64,000 nucleotides of DNA, from assembly GCA_012934845.2 (NCBI GenBank), contig WNNJ02000181.1, positions 105,403 through 169,402 on the forward strand. Direction: 5' to 3'. Below are positions 11,489-22,319 of the stretch, in pieces. Positions within the stretch are counted from its first letter, which is position 1. Every line of letters starts with the position of its first letter. The notes beneath the pieces were generated by a model. The model made no database searches. It was given only the letters and a program-made list of their open reading frames with translations, and was not told the DNA's origin. The position numbers and the translations under genes were made by a program. The DNA is from Pomphorhynchus laevis. Lineage: Eukaryota > Acanthocephala > Palaeacanthocephala > Echinorhynchida > Pomphorhynchidae.

Positions 11489-11600
11489 AACAAAGATATT
11501 TAAAAATTTAAATTCACAATTCCTTTTAATGATCAACCAAGTTCATAAGGATTATTTCAAAATTAATAGAAATATTATAAATTGATTGTTCACTCATATT

Positions 11601-11894
11601 GGATTATTTATTAGTGGAGAGAGTGAAATATGAAATATTTATTTAATCGAATTTTCATTAACCTACTGCTATAATATATATCATCTTCAGGGATATCATC
11701 TACTGCTATCATCTTCAGGAGTCCTTCAGGGATGTGGTATCATCAGCGTATACCACCAGATGTAGATCGCGCTTAAATTTTCTAACGAGTACAATGGAGG
11801 CACCATCTTCAGGAGTCTGAAGATGATAGCAGTAGACTATCGAAAAGTCGAGATTAAATAAATATTTTATTTCATTCTCTCCACCAATAAATAA
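11601..11894. repeat. Fold-back element with filler
   Basis: Imperfect inverted arms at about 11,603-11,630 (TATTAGTGGAGAGAGTGAAA) and 11,867-11,894 enclose a second, exact 20-bp inverted pair at 11,699-11,718 and 11,817-11,836 (TCTACTGCTATCATCTTCAG and its complement). Between them, a 12-bp direct repeat ATCTTCAGGAGT (711-722 and 805-816) flanks the captured LINE-B piece. The structure looks like a fold-back element or hairpin that was broken and patched. Confidence 0.65.
11727..11805 (-). mobile_element. Captured 79-bp LINE-B RT fragment
   Basis: These 79 bases are identical to 13,231-13,309, which lie in the LINE-B reverse transcriptase and cover the codons of VVYADD on the minus strand. 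The piece has neither end of a LINE and sits inside the fold-back, so ordinary retrotransposition does not explain it. Filler copied during break repair from the element 1.5 kb away fits. Confidence 0.8.
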
Positions 11895-11984
11895 TTAATA
11901 GAACAACGTTATAAAACGACTCAGAATTTATGCATAATGTATAATCCATATTGATAAAAAAAATTATAACAAAACAATAAAATC

Positions 11985-12235
11985 AGTGTGCAAACCGACA
12001 AAAAGCTATATTTATGCGACTTTATTCCATTTTTATATTAATTTTCTGAAGATGCTAGCAGTTACTAACGAAATATGAAAATGACCTTGGTTGTCATTCA
12101 AATATACCTGAGATTAAATTAAAAAAATTAAGTACTCAATTTTTTTATCAATTTTATTTGTAACAAATGATGGCCAACATAAAAAATACTACAAAATTAT
12201 AATTACAGATATATTAAAACCGGTATCAATTTGTC
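11985..12235 (+). repeat. Dispersed repeat E, copy 1
   Basis: It begins TGTGCAAACCGACAA and shares TTTCTGAAGATGCTAG, AGTTACTAACGAAATAT, TGTCATTCAAATAT and ACAAAATTATAATTACA with 20,538-20,700, which lacks about 75 bp from the middle. It has no coding capacity. The terminal TGTGCAAACCGACAA also appears inverted near 11,450, so a MITE-like element is possible. Confidence 0.65.
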
Positions 12236-12239
12236 TCAC

Positions 12240-12268
12240 AAATCGTTACTCTGATCGAGTAACGATTT
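12240..12268. repeat. Perfect 12-bp-arm hairpin
   Basis: AAATCGTTACTC and GAGTAACGATTT pair exactly around the 5-nt loop TGATC, just after repeat E. Confidence 0.8.
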
Positions 12269-12339
12269 ATTTAGATTATTGAAATATTAAATATTAAATT
12301 ATAAAATTAAACTTATAATTGAATTTAATATTTTGTAAC

Positions 12340-12420
12340 TGGAACACAATCAAAAACACGATAACATTTTAATCATATCGTATTTTAAATTATATTTTAT
12401 TTAAACACGAAAAAATCAGT
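12340..12420 (+). repeat. Direct repeat, right copy
   Basis: This is the partner of 11,086-11,165. It is followed by an imperfect hairpin around GTAAGGGACAA and TTGTCCCCTAC (12,440-12,480). Nothing else is seen before LINE-B starts near 12,650. Confidence 0.6.
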
Positions 12421-12649
12421 TCTATACTTTATACAACATTCACTGTAAGGGACAACCGAAAATGTCGTTTGTCCCCTACAATGATTTCGTTCCTACAAAC
12501 GAAAATGTTACATGAACAGATGTTAGCAACGATTAATAATGATAAAGTTACTTATAAAATAAATAATACAAGGTTCAGGATTAACATGTAAAAGAAAAGC
12601 AACTATAACAAAACAGATTAGCGACCACAAAAATATGTCGTTGTTAGTT

Positions 12650-15181
12650 TTCGCCAAAACTAACGGCCTCAGGTAGAGTGAGATCTGAGCCCTCCAAGCA
12701 ATCCAACACGCCTTCCAACAGAACCACCCGGGGTCATTCACCCCCCCCGAAAAATCCAATCGAAGCGAACTATGCTGGGTAAACGAAAGACAAGGCGCTT
12801 GAGAAACCTTAGCCTTTGCTCTGTTGGACGTCCTCTAAAAAAGAAGACATCCCGAGATAGCCCAAGTACCCCAAAGGCGCACTAGGTTTTTCCAATTTAA
12901 TGACATATGCTGAGCCCGATTCAGGGCCCACCTAGCTCTCTTCAAAATACGTTTAAGTCTATCCAGGTCAGCTTTCGCCGATCAATTCACCGTAACGGTG
13001 AACCCCAGGTATTTTACTCGACATGAGAAGATAAGGAGTGGATGAGGTTGCAAAATGGAGGAGAGTGCAAATCTCTTAAGTTTATTTTTGGTCGCAGGGG
13101 TGCTATGAAAGACAACAACCTACGATTTGCTGGAGTTTAGAATAAGATTGGAAGCAAAGAGCTGATCTTTTAATCTTTAAAAGAAACAGCTGATGTCCGA
13201 GACTACATCTTTGCACCTGCGTTCACAAAACAGGGATGTGGTATCATCAGCGTATACCACCAGATGTAGATCGCGCTTAAATTTTCTAACGAGTACAATG
13301 GAGGCACCAAGATACAAGATTGGAGAAATTGGGGATCCTTGATGCACACTCGTAAGAGGGTAGAACTGACGCGCGTCAGGGTCGTCTTCATAGAAGAATC
13401 GATTGGTGTACAACAAAATATCCACCCTGTTAACAATTCTCGCAGGCAACTCGAGAGACCTGCGAGAAGAGATAACGAAGGGTATGAAGATACGGTCAAA
13501 CGCAGCAGAAAAGTCAAGGAAAACAGCCACAGCGAGATGATAGCTATTATCCCGACAGAACTGCTGCACCTCACCAATTGCTGAATGGACCGAGCGACCT
13601 TTAGCAAATTCATAAAAACCTGGTGGGATTAAATTACGGCTACATAGATAATCGCGGATTTTACGCGCAAGCGCTTTTTCGTAAATGGATATGAGGGAGT
13701 TTTGTATCGAAATGGGCCACAGGTATTTTGAACAGGAAACCGGATTTCTTTTATGTATAAAAATTCTACGATTAATATTGATGCCGGCTACATCGGAAGA
13801 AGAGGCTATTAGCATTGATACGGCCACTTGTCTTCTTTGTTCGGCTGTCGAAAGCTGACAAACCTGAGAAGAAAGTGGAGCGACGGATTTTGAGGTTCCC
13901 GGGTGGGGCCCCCAGGAGTTAAGGATATCTGTGACAGATAGGTCCCTACTGTTGAAATCCTCCAAAGCGGAATTGGCTGAGATTATTGAGTGGCTCCATA
14001 ATTATGTAGGGATAGCGACTCCTCTAAAACTAAATCAAGACCTTTACTACCAATCAAACCCAATGCTCTATCCTTCCAACAAACAAATTTCTCCTTCTGG
14101 AATATTTTCCAAAAGGAAGACTGAGCTGGATTAAGGGAAGCCATGCTAGCCTTATTCTTACCCAGTTGGAACTAATCCCTAGCGCTCTAATATTCATTCG
14201 AGAGAGTCTGTCTGGCAGAAACATAGATATTGGATAGATTCAACATATAAGCTAAGGTTGTGATAATTGTCAAAGTGGGATTGTAAATACGACCTTTGTA
14301 GGTAGTCGAAAGCATCGCGATAGCTTGCGAAGAGAGGTAGGAATTAAATTCAGTTAGACTCTCATTACCAATTCATGGGAAGCGTTGGATAGCTGCCTGA
14401 AAGAAAGCTACTCTGTTAAGGTTAAAGTGGAATCTCCTTCGAAGCAACGTATCCTCTTTAATCCGCCAACGAATTCGGTCATGAGAGGTGATCAGATGTT
14501 GGCGCGACTGCTCTTTGCAGAATGGTTTCAACCACCACCTCTTATGAAGCAGTAGTATGTCGAGGAGAGAGTTCGTTGATGTGCAATGAAAGGTAGGGGC
14601 GGTGGTTAGTTCAACGATTAGTTCTGTCGTTGAAATCACCAAGTACCATGTCATAGCCGCTATCCAAAATTCTATCCAGGAGTTCACGATTCTTGTGAAT
14701 CTCACCTGGACGGATGTAGGCATTGGCTAGACTGAGGCGTTTACCGTTTTTACATTGTGAAAAGTGTAATAACTAAACGTACAAATCTGATGGCGGCGAC
14801 TGTTTATTGTCAGTTTCTACAGAAAATGAAGTTCGCCAGCAACTTGTCTGTCTTGGCCCTGAAACGGGCTCAGCATCTGTCATTGAATGTGAAAACCATT
14901 CACACGGACGGATGTAGACATTGGCTAGACTGAGGCGTTTACTGTTCTTACAAAGTGATATAACTAAGCAAGACAGGGCTGGACAAGAGAAGTTTAACAG
15001 GAGGGAGGCTCTTAGGAAGCATTTAACTAAGGTTAAAAGACCTTGAGATGAAGAGAAGTGAGGCGGGGTTATGTACGGCGTATAGTGGGAATGAATGTGC
15101 TTAGGGATGTATCAAGTAATGCCCTAGGGGAGACGGATAGACCGCGTATCCTGAAGGACTATAACATCTGCATTTCTACAG
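12650..15181 (-). mobile_element. LINE-B copy 1 (Jockey/I-like), decayed
   Basis: This minus-strand LINE copy runs from a 3' end near 12,650 (matching LINE-B tails at 27,011 and 46,396) through RT (13,965-13,177) and an endonuclease relic (14,723-14,373) to the ORF2 start region at 15,181. There it stops abruptly against CR1-b. It matches LINE-B copy 2 (42.2-45.5 kb) at the DNA level, for example CATGGAGC or TATGAAGC cassettes and FHCTSTNSLLD. A small rearrangement at 14,700-14,950 repeats a segment (GGATGTAG, ATTGGCTAGACTGAGGCGTT) around about 150 bp that includes a plus-strand LINE-B tail piece (CTGAAACGGGCTCAGCATCT). It is broken many times. Confidence 0.82.
13177..13965 (-). pseudogene. 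LINE-B reverse transcriptase relic
   Basis: A 262-codon open stretch carries RT motifs in order: WPISIQNSLISIYEKALA (finger region), KGRSVHSAIGEVQQF, VFLDFSAAFDRIFIP (motif A), SVHQGSPISPILYL (motif B) and LVVYADDTT (motif C). The rest of ORF2 lies in other frames, so this is part of a dead element and not a host gene. The motif set differs from the CR1 and L2 copies (VHQGSPISP against GVPQG). Together with the CCHC-bearing ORF1 of copy 2, it points to the Jockey/I group. Confidence 0.8.
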
Positions 15182-15585
15182 CAACGAGTCAACAAAAGAT
15201 TATCAGGCTCTTAGTTCATCAAGTCCAGAAGCGTCCAATTCATCACTGACGCTTGATCCCGCTTCAAAAGTTAGTCAGAGCATAAGAAGTTACCGGAAAG
15301 ATGTCGCTCTGACGACCAGTGAGAGTCATAGCTGTAGACGTGTTCTATCTCAACTTAACGAAGAAGAAATACTAACTTCCCGGAATCCTCATCTCATCAG
15401 GCTGCAGCTTCCAACCACCGCGATCAACGGGCATTAGATTGCAAAATATAACACAGTGTCCAGGGAAATGTTGAGGCAATCAACTACATATATGCCTAAT
15501 CGCAGCAGTGATCGGCACGTTAGTGCTGCTGTGTCCCGAGACGGTCTCAAGCCTAAGAGGAATAATACTATGAATAAAACTGCTA

Positions 15586-16060
15586 ATGACACACATGGAG
15601 TTAGATCTAGGAATGCCTGATAGAGGTCGATCAGTTCTATTGGCAAACGTACTTGAATCTATTTTAGAGAATTCTCAAGAACGACTCAAAGACGATATAG
15701 GGAGTCTTAGGTCAATATTATCACATGTTCTATGTTCTTGTGACTCTGAAGTTGTTGGTAGCATGAGATTAGTTGCTCTGTTCAAACTGGGAAAGCGTAG
15801 TCCTCCCAATGACCATCCGCGTCTTCTTAAGGCCGTCTTTTGCGAACAATCACATTCGGCTCTTGAAGGATCTTCATCCTACGGAGCGTAAAAGGCTCAT
15901 TGCGGCTAGGAAAGAACTTAAGGATCGTCTTGCTCTTGGTGAAACCAACCTACATGTGAAAAATTTTCGGGTGGTGAGGCGACGAATAAGAATTGTATGG
16001 AGCCCTTTAGTTTTGTCGCCTCGCGCAGATTCACGGATGTCGGAGAGCGCTCTCATATAG
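15586..16060 (+). pseudogene. CR1-b ORF1 C-terminal domain relic
   Basis: Two overlapping frames cover the conserved ORF1 C-terminal domain. The first (to 15,891) has GRSVLLANVLESILENSQER and LVALFKLGKR. The second has IRLLKDLHPTERKRLIAARK and LHVKNFRVVRRRIRIVW. The order and spacing match CR1-a ORF1 residues about 212-364, so one frameshift divides the domain near 15,850. Upstream sequence from 15,182 translates into serine-rich ORF1 linker with stops. Confidence 0.75.
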
Positions 16061-16199
16061 GTCATTGTTGTCGATATGATTTGGAATCTGATCTTTTCAG
16101 GACAATGCGTGGAAATACTATTTGGAGTAATAAAACCAGAGCTGTAATATACTATACTGCAATATCCGTAGTAAAAAATGTAAAATAGATTAACTGAGA

Positions 16200-19100
16200 T
16201 TTCGTGTTGACCAAAACAAGCCTAATATGGTAGAAATTAGCGAATCTTGGCTGCACGGTGATGTAGTTGATGGCGAGATTTCCATACATAGTTATATGCT
16301 CTTTCGAATGGACCGGGAAGGTGGTAGAGGTTGGAGGAGTGGTACTTTATGTACGTAATGATGTCAATATCACATTTTTGCATTCTTCTTCCTCTGGTAA
16401 AGTAGAGAGTTTGTGGTGTCTGGTTAGATTTGAAGAGTTAGAATATTATACTCTAAACAATACTAGTACGTTAGTGATTGGTGACTTTAATATGCCTAGT
16501 GTTGATTGGAATACATATACAGCGCTTTCTAGTTGTGATGGTGAGTCTAGTGCTCTTTTAGAGTATCACCTACTGTGGTCTTAGTCAACATGTTTGCAGT
16601 AACACTCGTTTCGCAAAGGACAATAGTTCTCTTTTGGATCTTTGCTCATGCTCTAATAGTCAGATTGTTAGCAGCGTTCAGCTTGAAACACCGATTGGAC
16701 TATCGGATCATTGCCTGGTAGTTGTTAAGTTAAGATTCTCTTCGAGGGTAAGTGGATATATTAGTGATAAACGAGAGGTTAATGTTTTTAAGACTGATAT
16801 CGCTGCAGTCTCCTTACCGCTATCGAAAGTACAGTGGCTAAACCCTAATCTCGTAGGTGTACATGCAGCATGGCAACAATTTCTAGAGACTCTGTACTCC
16901 TTAATAGTGAAATTTTCTCCTCTTAGGCATGTGGGTTGCCGTAAGCAGGCGTCTTGGTTTGATTATGAATTGCGATCTGCTTGGAAAAATCGTAACTCAG
17001 TGTTTTAAGATTTTAAGAATGGTCAATGTGCATATGATAATTAAAAGCACTCAAGAAATTTGTTTAATACTTTGAAAAAGCAAAAACCATTTGCGTTTGA
17101 GAAATCTCTAGCAAAGCGATGCTTGTATGATGTGAGATCACTTTTCAAGTATGTGACCGGTCGTAGAGCACCTAAATCTTCGATTGTTCAGTATTTTGAC
17201 GAAGTTACTGTTGATGTACTCTCGGAGCGTTTTTCTGCGCACTATGTAGCCGTGATAGAGCATGAGAATATTTCCCGAGTAGAACAGCAATACACACTTG
17301 TGTCATTTGCTTCACCTGTTACCTTATTGATTTTGACATTTCCAAAATGATCTCGCCTGGGGATGTTTATAAAGAATTATGTCGCCTAAAATCATCCAAC
17401 TCCAAGGGTCCCGACTTGCTTCCTTCTGTTTCTCTACGTAGCTTGGCTAGCTCGATATTTAGTCCGTTGTGTGACTTATTTAGACAGTCTATTCTTGATG
17501 GTGCTCTTCCGAATGTTTGGAAGCAGTCTGTAATCCATCCGATTTTCAAAGGAGGTGCTCGCTCATCGGTTAATAATTATAGGCCAATCAGTATAACTTG
17601 TGTATGCTGTCGGATTTTGGAAAGGATTGTACATGCCTTTATGGTTGATTTCTTCAGTAGGAATAATGTATTAGCTCCTGAGCTACACGGGTTCAGAAAT
17701 GGTCACTCTACTGTCTCCAATTTGCTCTTTGCTCACTGTTCCTGGTCAGAAAACAAGGCGAATTCTGTAGATACCGACATCATATTTTTCGATTTTTCAA
17801 AAGCGTTTGATCGAGTTGATCATGACCTGCTTCTTATAAAAATGACAAACACTGGACTTCCTATTGTTCTTGTTAATTGGATCAGGGCCTTTCTGCATCA
17901 ACGAAGCTTCAGAGTGCGTGTTGATAATACACTATCGTCGGTTGGGCCTTGTCACATTGGTGTTCCTCAGGGATCTGTTTTAGGTCCACTGTTATTCAGT
18001 ATATGTAAATGATTTACCTGCAACCATTTGCTCGTCAGTGCTATTGTATGCTGATGACTTGAAGATTTGGAGGGGTGTTTACTCGAGTAATGATATTAGC
18101 ATTTTACAGAGAGATATTGATAGGGTCGAGTTATGGGCGACGAGCAACAAGCTTGTGATGAATGTCACCAAATGCAAACACATGCGTGTTCTTAGTAGAG
18201 TTGTAAAGTCCCCGTCAGCAGTTCAATAATACAAATTTATTTAATGTGGCAAATGCGTACAAGCTGGACGCTTACAAATCCACAAACAAAAATGAAAAAG
18301 TAAAGCAGATAAATTGTTTAAATAGGATCGGATTTGTCGTTTGAAGCACGGCAGGGAAGTTGATTAGCGTATATGAATGGGCAGATGGTTCCACGATAGA
18401 GGAGCGGCCACCAGGAAAGAGCGGAGTCCAAAGGAGATAGAGTTGTTTGGGACATGTAAAAGAAGGGAATTACAGGAACGCAAGGAACGAGTAAACAGGA
18501 CGAGAATTATCAAGAAAAGGAAGGTTGAGAAATGAAGGGGTATGAAAAGTTACAAGGCGGAAAGCAACGATAAGAAGACGAATTTGAACACGGAAATAAA
18601 TTGTAGGCAAATCGAGTGAAGTAAGATGGTAGGATGTATGATCAAAACGACGAAGGCGGAGGAGAATTCGGACGGCTGCGTTGACGATGCGTTGTAGGGG
18701 AAGAAGAGTGGATTTAGGTGAGTTGACAAATAGACTTAGTAGGTGTAAGAATAAGATGTGAACGGCGTAGAAAAAAGTAGGAATCACGGAGATTTGGAAG
18801 AAGTGAGTTGGGAGAACGTTTAAGAAACCGATTATACACACGAAAAAAGTTACGGAGTCGACGTTTAGAAAGACTACAGTCAGAATCGAACCAGGGAGCA
18901 TGGCGCAAACGCTGAGAACGTCAGAGTCGGCTAGGCAGAAGGTTATTGATGATAGACATAAGTTCTGAAACAAACAGAATGCAGAGATCATCGGGAGAGA
19001 AATAGTTAAGAGGAAGTGAAAAGAGTGAAGAATTGAGTAAGGATGTGCAGAGAATAGGGATATCGAGAAGATTCCAGGGTCGCTTAGGTGTGGATAATGG

Positions 19101-20431
19101 TGGAGGCGGAGAAGGAAGATGGGGACGAGTAAGAGTGACAAGGAAATGATCGGACAAGCCAGGATCAGTAATTGTCAAGGAGGTATAGTCATTGAAGCCG
19201 TTAGAAACAGCAATGATGTCGAGAGCACCGCCGAGAATATGAGTTGGGCTTGTTGAAAGTAGTTTATAGTTAAAATCAGTACAAATATTAGTTAAAGTGA
19301 TAGAGTCAACCGGGCGATCAAGACGAATGTTAAAGTCACCGAGAACCAAATAAGCATTATAAGACAATGAACAGTGAGACATAAGATCTGCAAGGTCGTT
19401 AAAGAAGAAACTTTAGGGGCACCTCAAACTGAACGGTATACAATTACAAGTTCCACAGGAAAAGGAGTTGATAATCGGCATATGAGTAATTCGAACAATG
19501 TGTAACGGATGTGAACGTTAATTTTACGTAGAGACATTGGGTTACGAGCAATGGCAGCAATACCGCCATGTTAGAAGCAATAGATGTATGAGAGGCAATT
19601 GGACGAGCTGATTCAACTAAAGAACAACCAGAGCGACATAGACGACGAATAGCAAGATCGTCAGAGTGCCAGGATTCGGTAATGCAGAGAATATCGATTG
19701 ATAATTGATTGAAGATATCAAGTAGCAGATCAGCTTTATGAAGAATGGAGCGAGTGTTAAAAAGACTAAGACGAAAAGTATGCTTAGGATACACTTATTG
19801 TGGTCGTGAAATAGATAGTGTTGTAAGCCATAAGGATTTGGGAGTGTTGATTGACCACAACCTGAGAACTGCCCCACTTACTGCTCTTGCATGTGCCAAC
19901 GCTAATAAAATAGTAGGGGTCATTAGACGCACATTCTTAGCTCTTGATCCGGTTGCTCTTCGGCCTCTAATTTTGGCTCACGTTCTTAGCCGTTTGTTGT
20001 ATGCGGCTCCTTGTGTTTACCCATACACAGTTGGTGAACACTTGACCTCTGAGAGAGTGCTTCGTGGTGCAACAAAGTTGGCGCCGATCTTGGCGCAAAT
20101 ACCCTATGAGTGTCGTTTGCAATGTCTTCGGCTTGAGACCGTTTCTTGGACCCGTCAGTATATCGATATGAATATGGTGGTGAGTTCTTCATTCTTCAAA
20201 TCATCCTCTTCGGATGTGTTTACAACTGCGACTGTCAGCATTCCTTCGAGGACGCAGTTTTACTTTGAGCCGGAATTTAGTGAAACAGTGCCGGTGTATA
20301 CAATTTCAACGAAGAGTATTTGGACTTTGGAACAATCTGAATGGAGGGACTGTTTGCAGCAGTGGTGCCTCAGCATTCAAGTCCGGATTACGGATGGATC
20401 CTGTTATGCGCAAGGAAGTGTTCCCCTATAG
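16200..20431 (+). pseudogene. CR1-b ORF2 relic (endonuclease and RT), interrupted
   Basis: Open pieces follow the CR1-a order: endonuclease (16,267-16,584 with VIGDFNMPSVDW; 16,634-17,008 with IGLSDHCLVV), linker (17,060-17,350), then RT (17,347-18,012 with YRPISITCVCCRILERI, LHGFRNGHST, FDFSKAFDRVDHDL and GVPQGSVLGPLLF; 18,038-18,229 with LLYADDLKIW and KCKHM). The frame is then cut by an L2-2 element. The post-RT domain resumes at about 19,785 with YTYCGREIDSVVSHKDLGVL and runs to 20,431. About five breaks in addition to the insertion make it non-functional. Confidence 0.8.
18226..19785 (-). mobile_element. L2-2 LINE nested in CR1-b
   Basis: This minus-strand L2-2 copy sits inside CR1-b ORF2. 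Its 3' end (18,226) has the family tail: TTAAATAAA, then GCCAC, then the GCGT...ACGC hairpin. The endonuclease part reads 19,794-18,921 with FNTRSILHKADLLLDIF, VLGDFNIRLDRP, HILGGALDIIAV and PGLSDHFLVTLT. Compared with the full-length copy at 34.95-39.57 kb it lacks most of the RT: the pre-RT segment joins the post-RT segment near 18,720. The CR1-b frame resumes just outside it, so it inserted after CR1-b. Confidence 0.85.
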
Positions 20432-20537
20432 ATGTGAACAGTTTTTATGATTTTGTGATTTTTATTTCTTGTGAACCGGCAATTTAAACCACCGCTTGTA
20501 AACCGTTGAAACAATAATAATTCCATCCTCACTGTGC

Positions 20538-20700
20538 AAACCGACAAGAAACTTTATTTATACGACTTCTTTTCATTTTTATGCTAATTTTCTGAAGATG
20601 CTAGTAGTTACTAACGAAATATCAAAATGATTTTTCTTGTCATTCAAATATTACAAAATTATAATTACAATTTTATTAAAACCGTTATCAATTAGTCTTT
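20538..20700 (+). repeat. Dispersed repeat E, copy 2
   Basis: It starts TGTGCAAACCGACAA and follows repeat E at 11,985, with an internal gap of about 75 bp relative to it. It has no coding capacity. Confidence 0.65.
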
Positions 20701-20723
20701 GTATTTATTTATGTATTTGACCA

Positions 20724-20817
20724 TTGATGCATCGAATGTATCCTGACTGTTGATGCATCGAATGTATCCTGATCGTTGATACATCGAATGTATCCTGATC
20801 GTTGATGCATTGAATAC
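20724..20817 (+). repeat. 26-bp minisatellite, about 3.6 copies
   Basis: The tandem unit TTGATGCATCGAATGTATCC plus TGAYYG starts at 20,724, 20,750, 20,776 and 20,802. The last copy is partial. Differences between units are few. Confidence 0.9.
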
Positions 20818-21411
20818 CTACAACTCTATCAACATACGTGGGGATCTTCATAATATGACATTCATTGATCGTGTAGTAGACTGAGAATGTATCGCAGCCC
20901 CCGATGGCTGCTCACACGGGAATCCTTTCTCAATACAATCACTTGCAATGTCATCAATGCCATTCATACTCCATATAAAAGGCTCTGCCGAAAATTGCTC
21001 AAGCTATGCCGAAAATTACTCTATGAAATGCGATGCGAACGATTTACAGCCTTAAGAACACCTTAAAGGAAACTTTGATACCTACCTTAGCAAAACAATA
21101 ATTTACCACAGAGTGGCGTGAAATTATTTATAATGTCTTCTTTGAATCTCGAAGGTATATGAATTGTCGATCCCAAATTTACAGCAGCAATAGATTACAA
21201 AGAATTCCAAGCAATATGCAGCATAACAAAGTTATCGTAACGACGATTTCAGGGATAGTCAGCAAAATATTCCTAAAATCTATGAATAAAGATCTTACAG
21301 TGCTCATACAACCCGTGTCGAGAGGGCTACAAAATAACTGGGTACAAGCACGGTTTATACAGTATTCCACACCTCGAATGTCAGTGCCTCTTCTTAATTA
21401 TTTTTTATATT
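20818..21411 (+). other. Unassigned stretch with small ORF
   Basis: No family is recognised. A 124-codon frame (21,159-21,533) shows no domain I know and runs into repeat F. The CCATATAAAAGGC box near 20,970 could be a promoter or LTR-like TATA box, but no matching second copy was found in the window. Confidence 0.4.
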
Positions 21412-22300
21412 TGAAATCGAAAATGATTTCACTTAAATTTGCAAAATGTAACAAAAAAGTTTTAATTGCCAATAAAACACACGAGTCGAATGATCGTCAG
21501 CTAACATTAAAAGAACCTAAACGTAAAACGTAGGTATAAGATCAGTAGCTGATAAGGTCTACAATACTCAAATGTAGCGTAATAATGTTGGCTTATAGAT
21601 TTAATTAAAGCAACTTGGTGTCTTCAAAATTTTTATTGTAGCATTGACTGCACAATATATTAACTTAAAATTAGGAAACCAACTATATATGACTAGTTTG
21701 ATAATAGTATTTTATTTCAAAAAAGGTAGGTTTTCAATTTGAAGCTTTAATCGTTGCTTACCAACGCTGATTTAATTTGAAATCATAAATGATTTCAATT
21801 TAATTTGCAAAATGTAAAAAAAAGATATATTTAACGTGGCAAATGTGTGCCAGCGCACGCTTACATGACCACAACAAAACAAAAATGTAAATCATGTGTC
21901 GATAAGGTGTGAACGGAGCAGTTGTTTGAATGTGATAAAGGAGAAAGCGCGGCAGACGTCGAGTAGGAGTTGATTCCAGGCGAGTGGGGCGGCGACGAGG
22001 AAGGCGAGTGAGGATCGGTTAGTAAGTCTTTCATTAAATCTAATTGTCAATAAAGCAAACGAGTCGAGTGATTGATATCCAGCATTAAAAAGACCGAAAA
22101 GTGAAACGTAGGTATTGGATCAAATCAATACCTAATATTGGTAGGGGAAGGTAGAACATTTCTCTGCCAACGCTGATTTAATTTGAAATCATAAATGATT
22201 TTAAATAAATTTGCAAAATTTCAAATGAAGTTTTTCATTCAATCTGACTGTTAATACAGCAGACTAAGACGAGTCAAATTATATAAATTATAGGTACATG
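21412..22300 (-). repeat. Repeat F, tandem copies (possible LTR-like units)
   Basis: A unit of roughly 400 bp recurs here in two to three partial copies and again at 25,757-26,155 and 57,478-57,690. Its hallmark is GAAATCATAAATGATTTC followed by AATTTGCAAAATG, then TTGTCAATAAAGCA and CGAGTCGAGTGATC. An L2-1 tail is inserted at about 21,826-22,022. Because F flanks both sides of the Ty3/gypsy fossil, it may be derived from its LTR. A satellite that the element landed in is the alternative. Confidence 0.6.
21826..22022 (-). mobile_element. L2-1 LINE 3' fragment inside repeat F
   Basis: This 5'-truncated minus-strand copy has the TTAACGTGGCAAATG tail, the GTGTGCCAGCGCACGC hairpin, the ACAACAAAACAAAAATG segment and the GTCGAG, GTTGATTCCAGGCGAGTG end of ORF2. 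It interrupts a repeat F unit. Confidence 0.85.
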
Positions 22301-22319
22301 TAATTAAAAATAGGTATAT

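Larger units (their letters stand above)
15182..20525 (+). mobile_element. CR1-b, old CR1-type LINE split by an L2-2 insertion
   Basis: This plus-strand relative of CR1-a is broken many times. ORF1 parts lie at 15,182-16,060. The RRM-like C-terminus shows DRGRSVLLANVLESI, ALFKLGKRSPPND, PRLLKAVF, and NLHVKNFRVVRR. ORF2 parts run 16,200-18,229 and resume after the L2-2 insert at about 19,785-20,431. The element ends with a short AT-rich tail and AATAATAAT near 20,510-20,520. The 5' end abuts LINE-B at 15,181, so it is either 5'-truncated or was cut by that element. Confidence 0.82.

Noticed and set aside
20874-21060. Solo LTR with a TATA box (CATATAAAAGGC)
   Set aside because: No second copy, no TG...CA ends and no target-site duplication were found.
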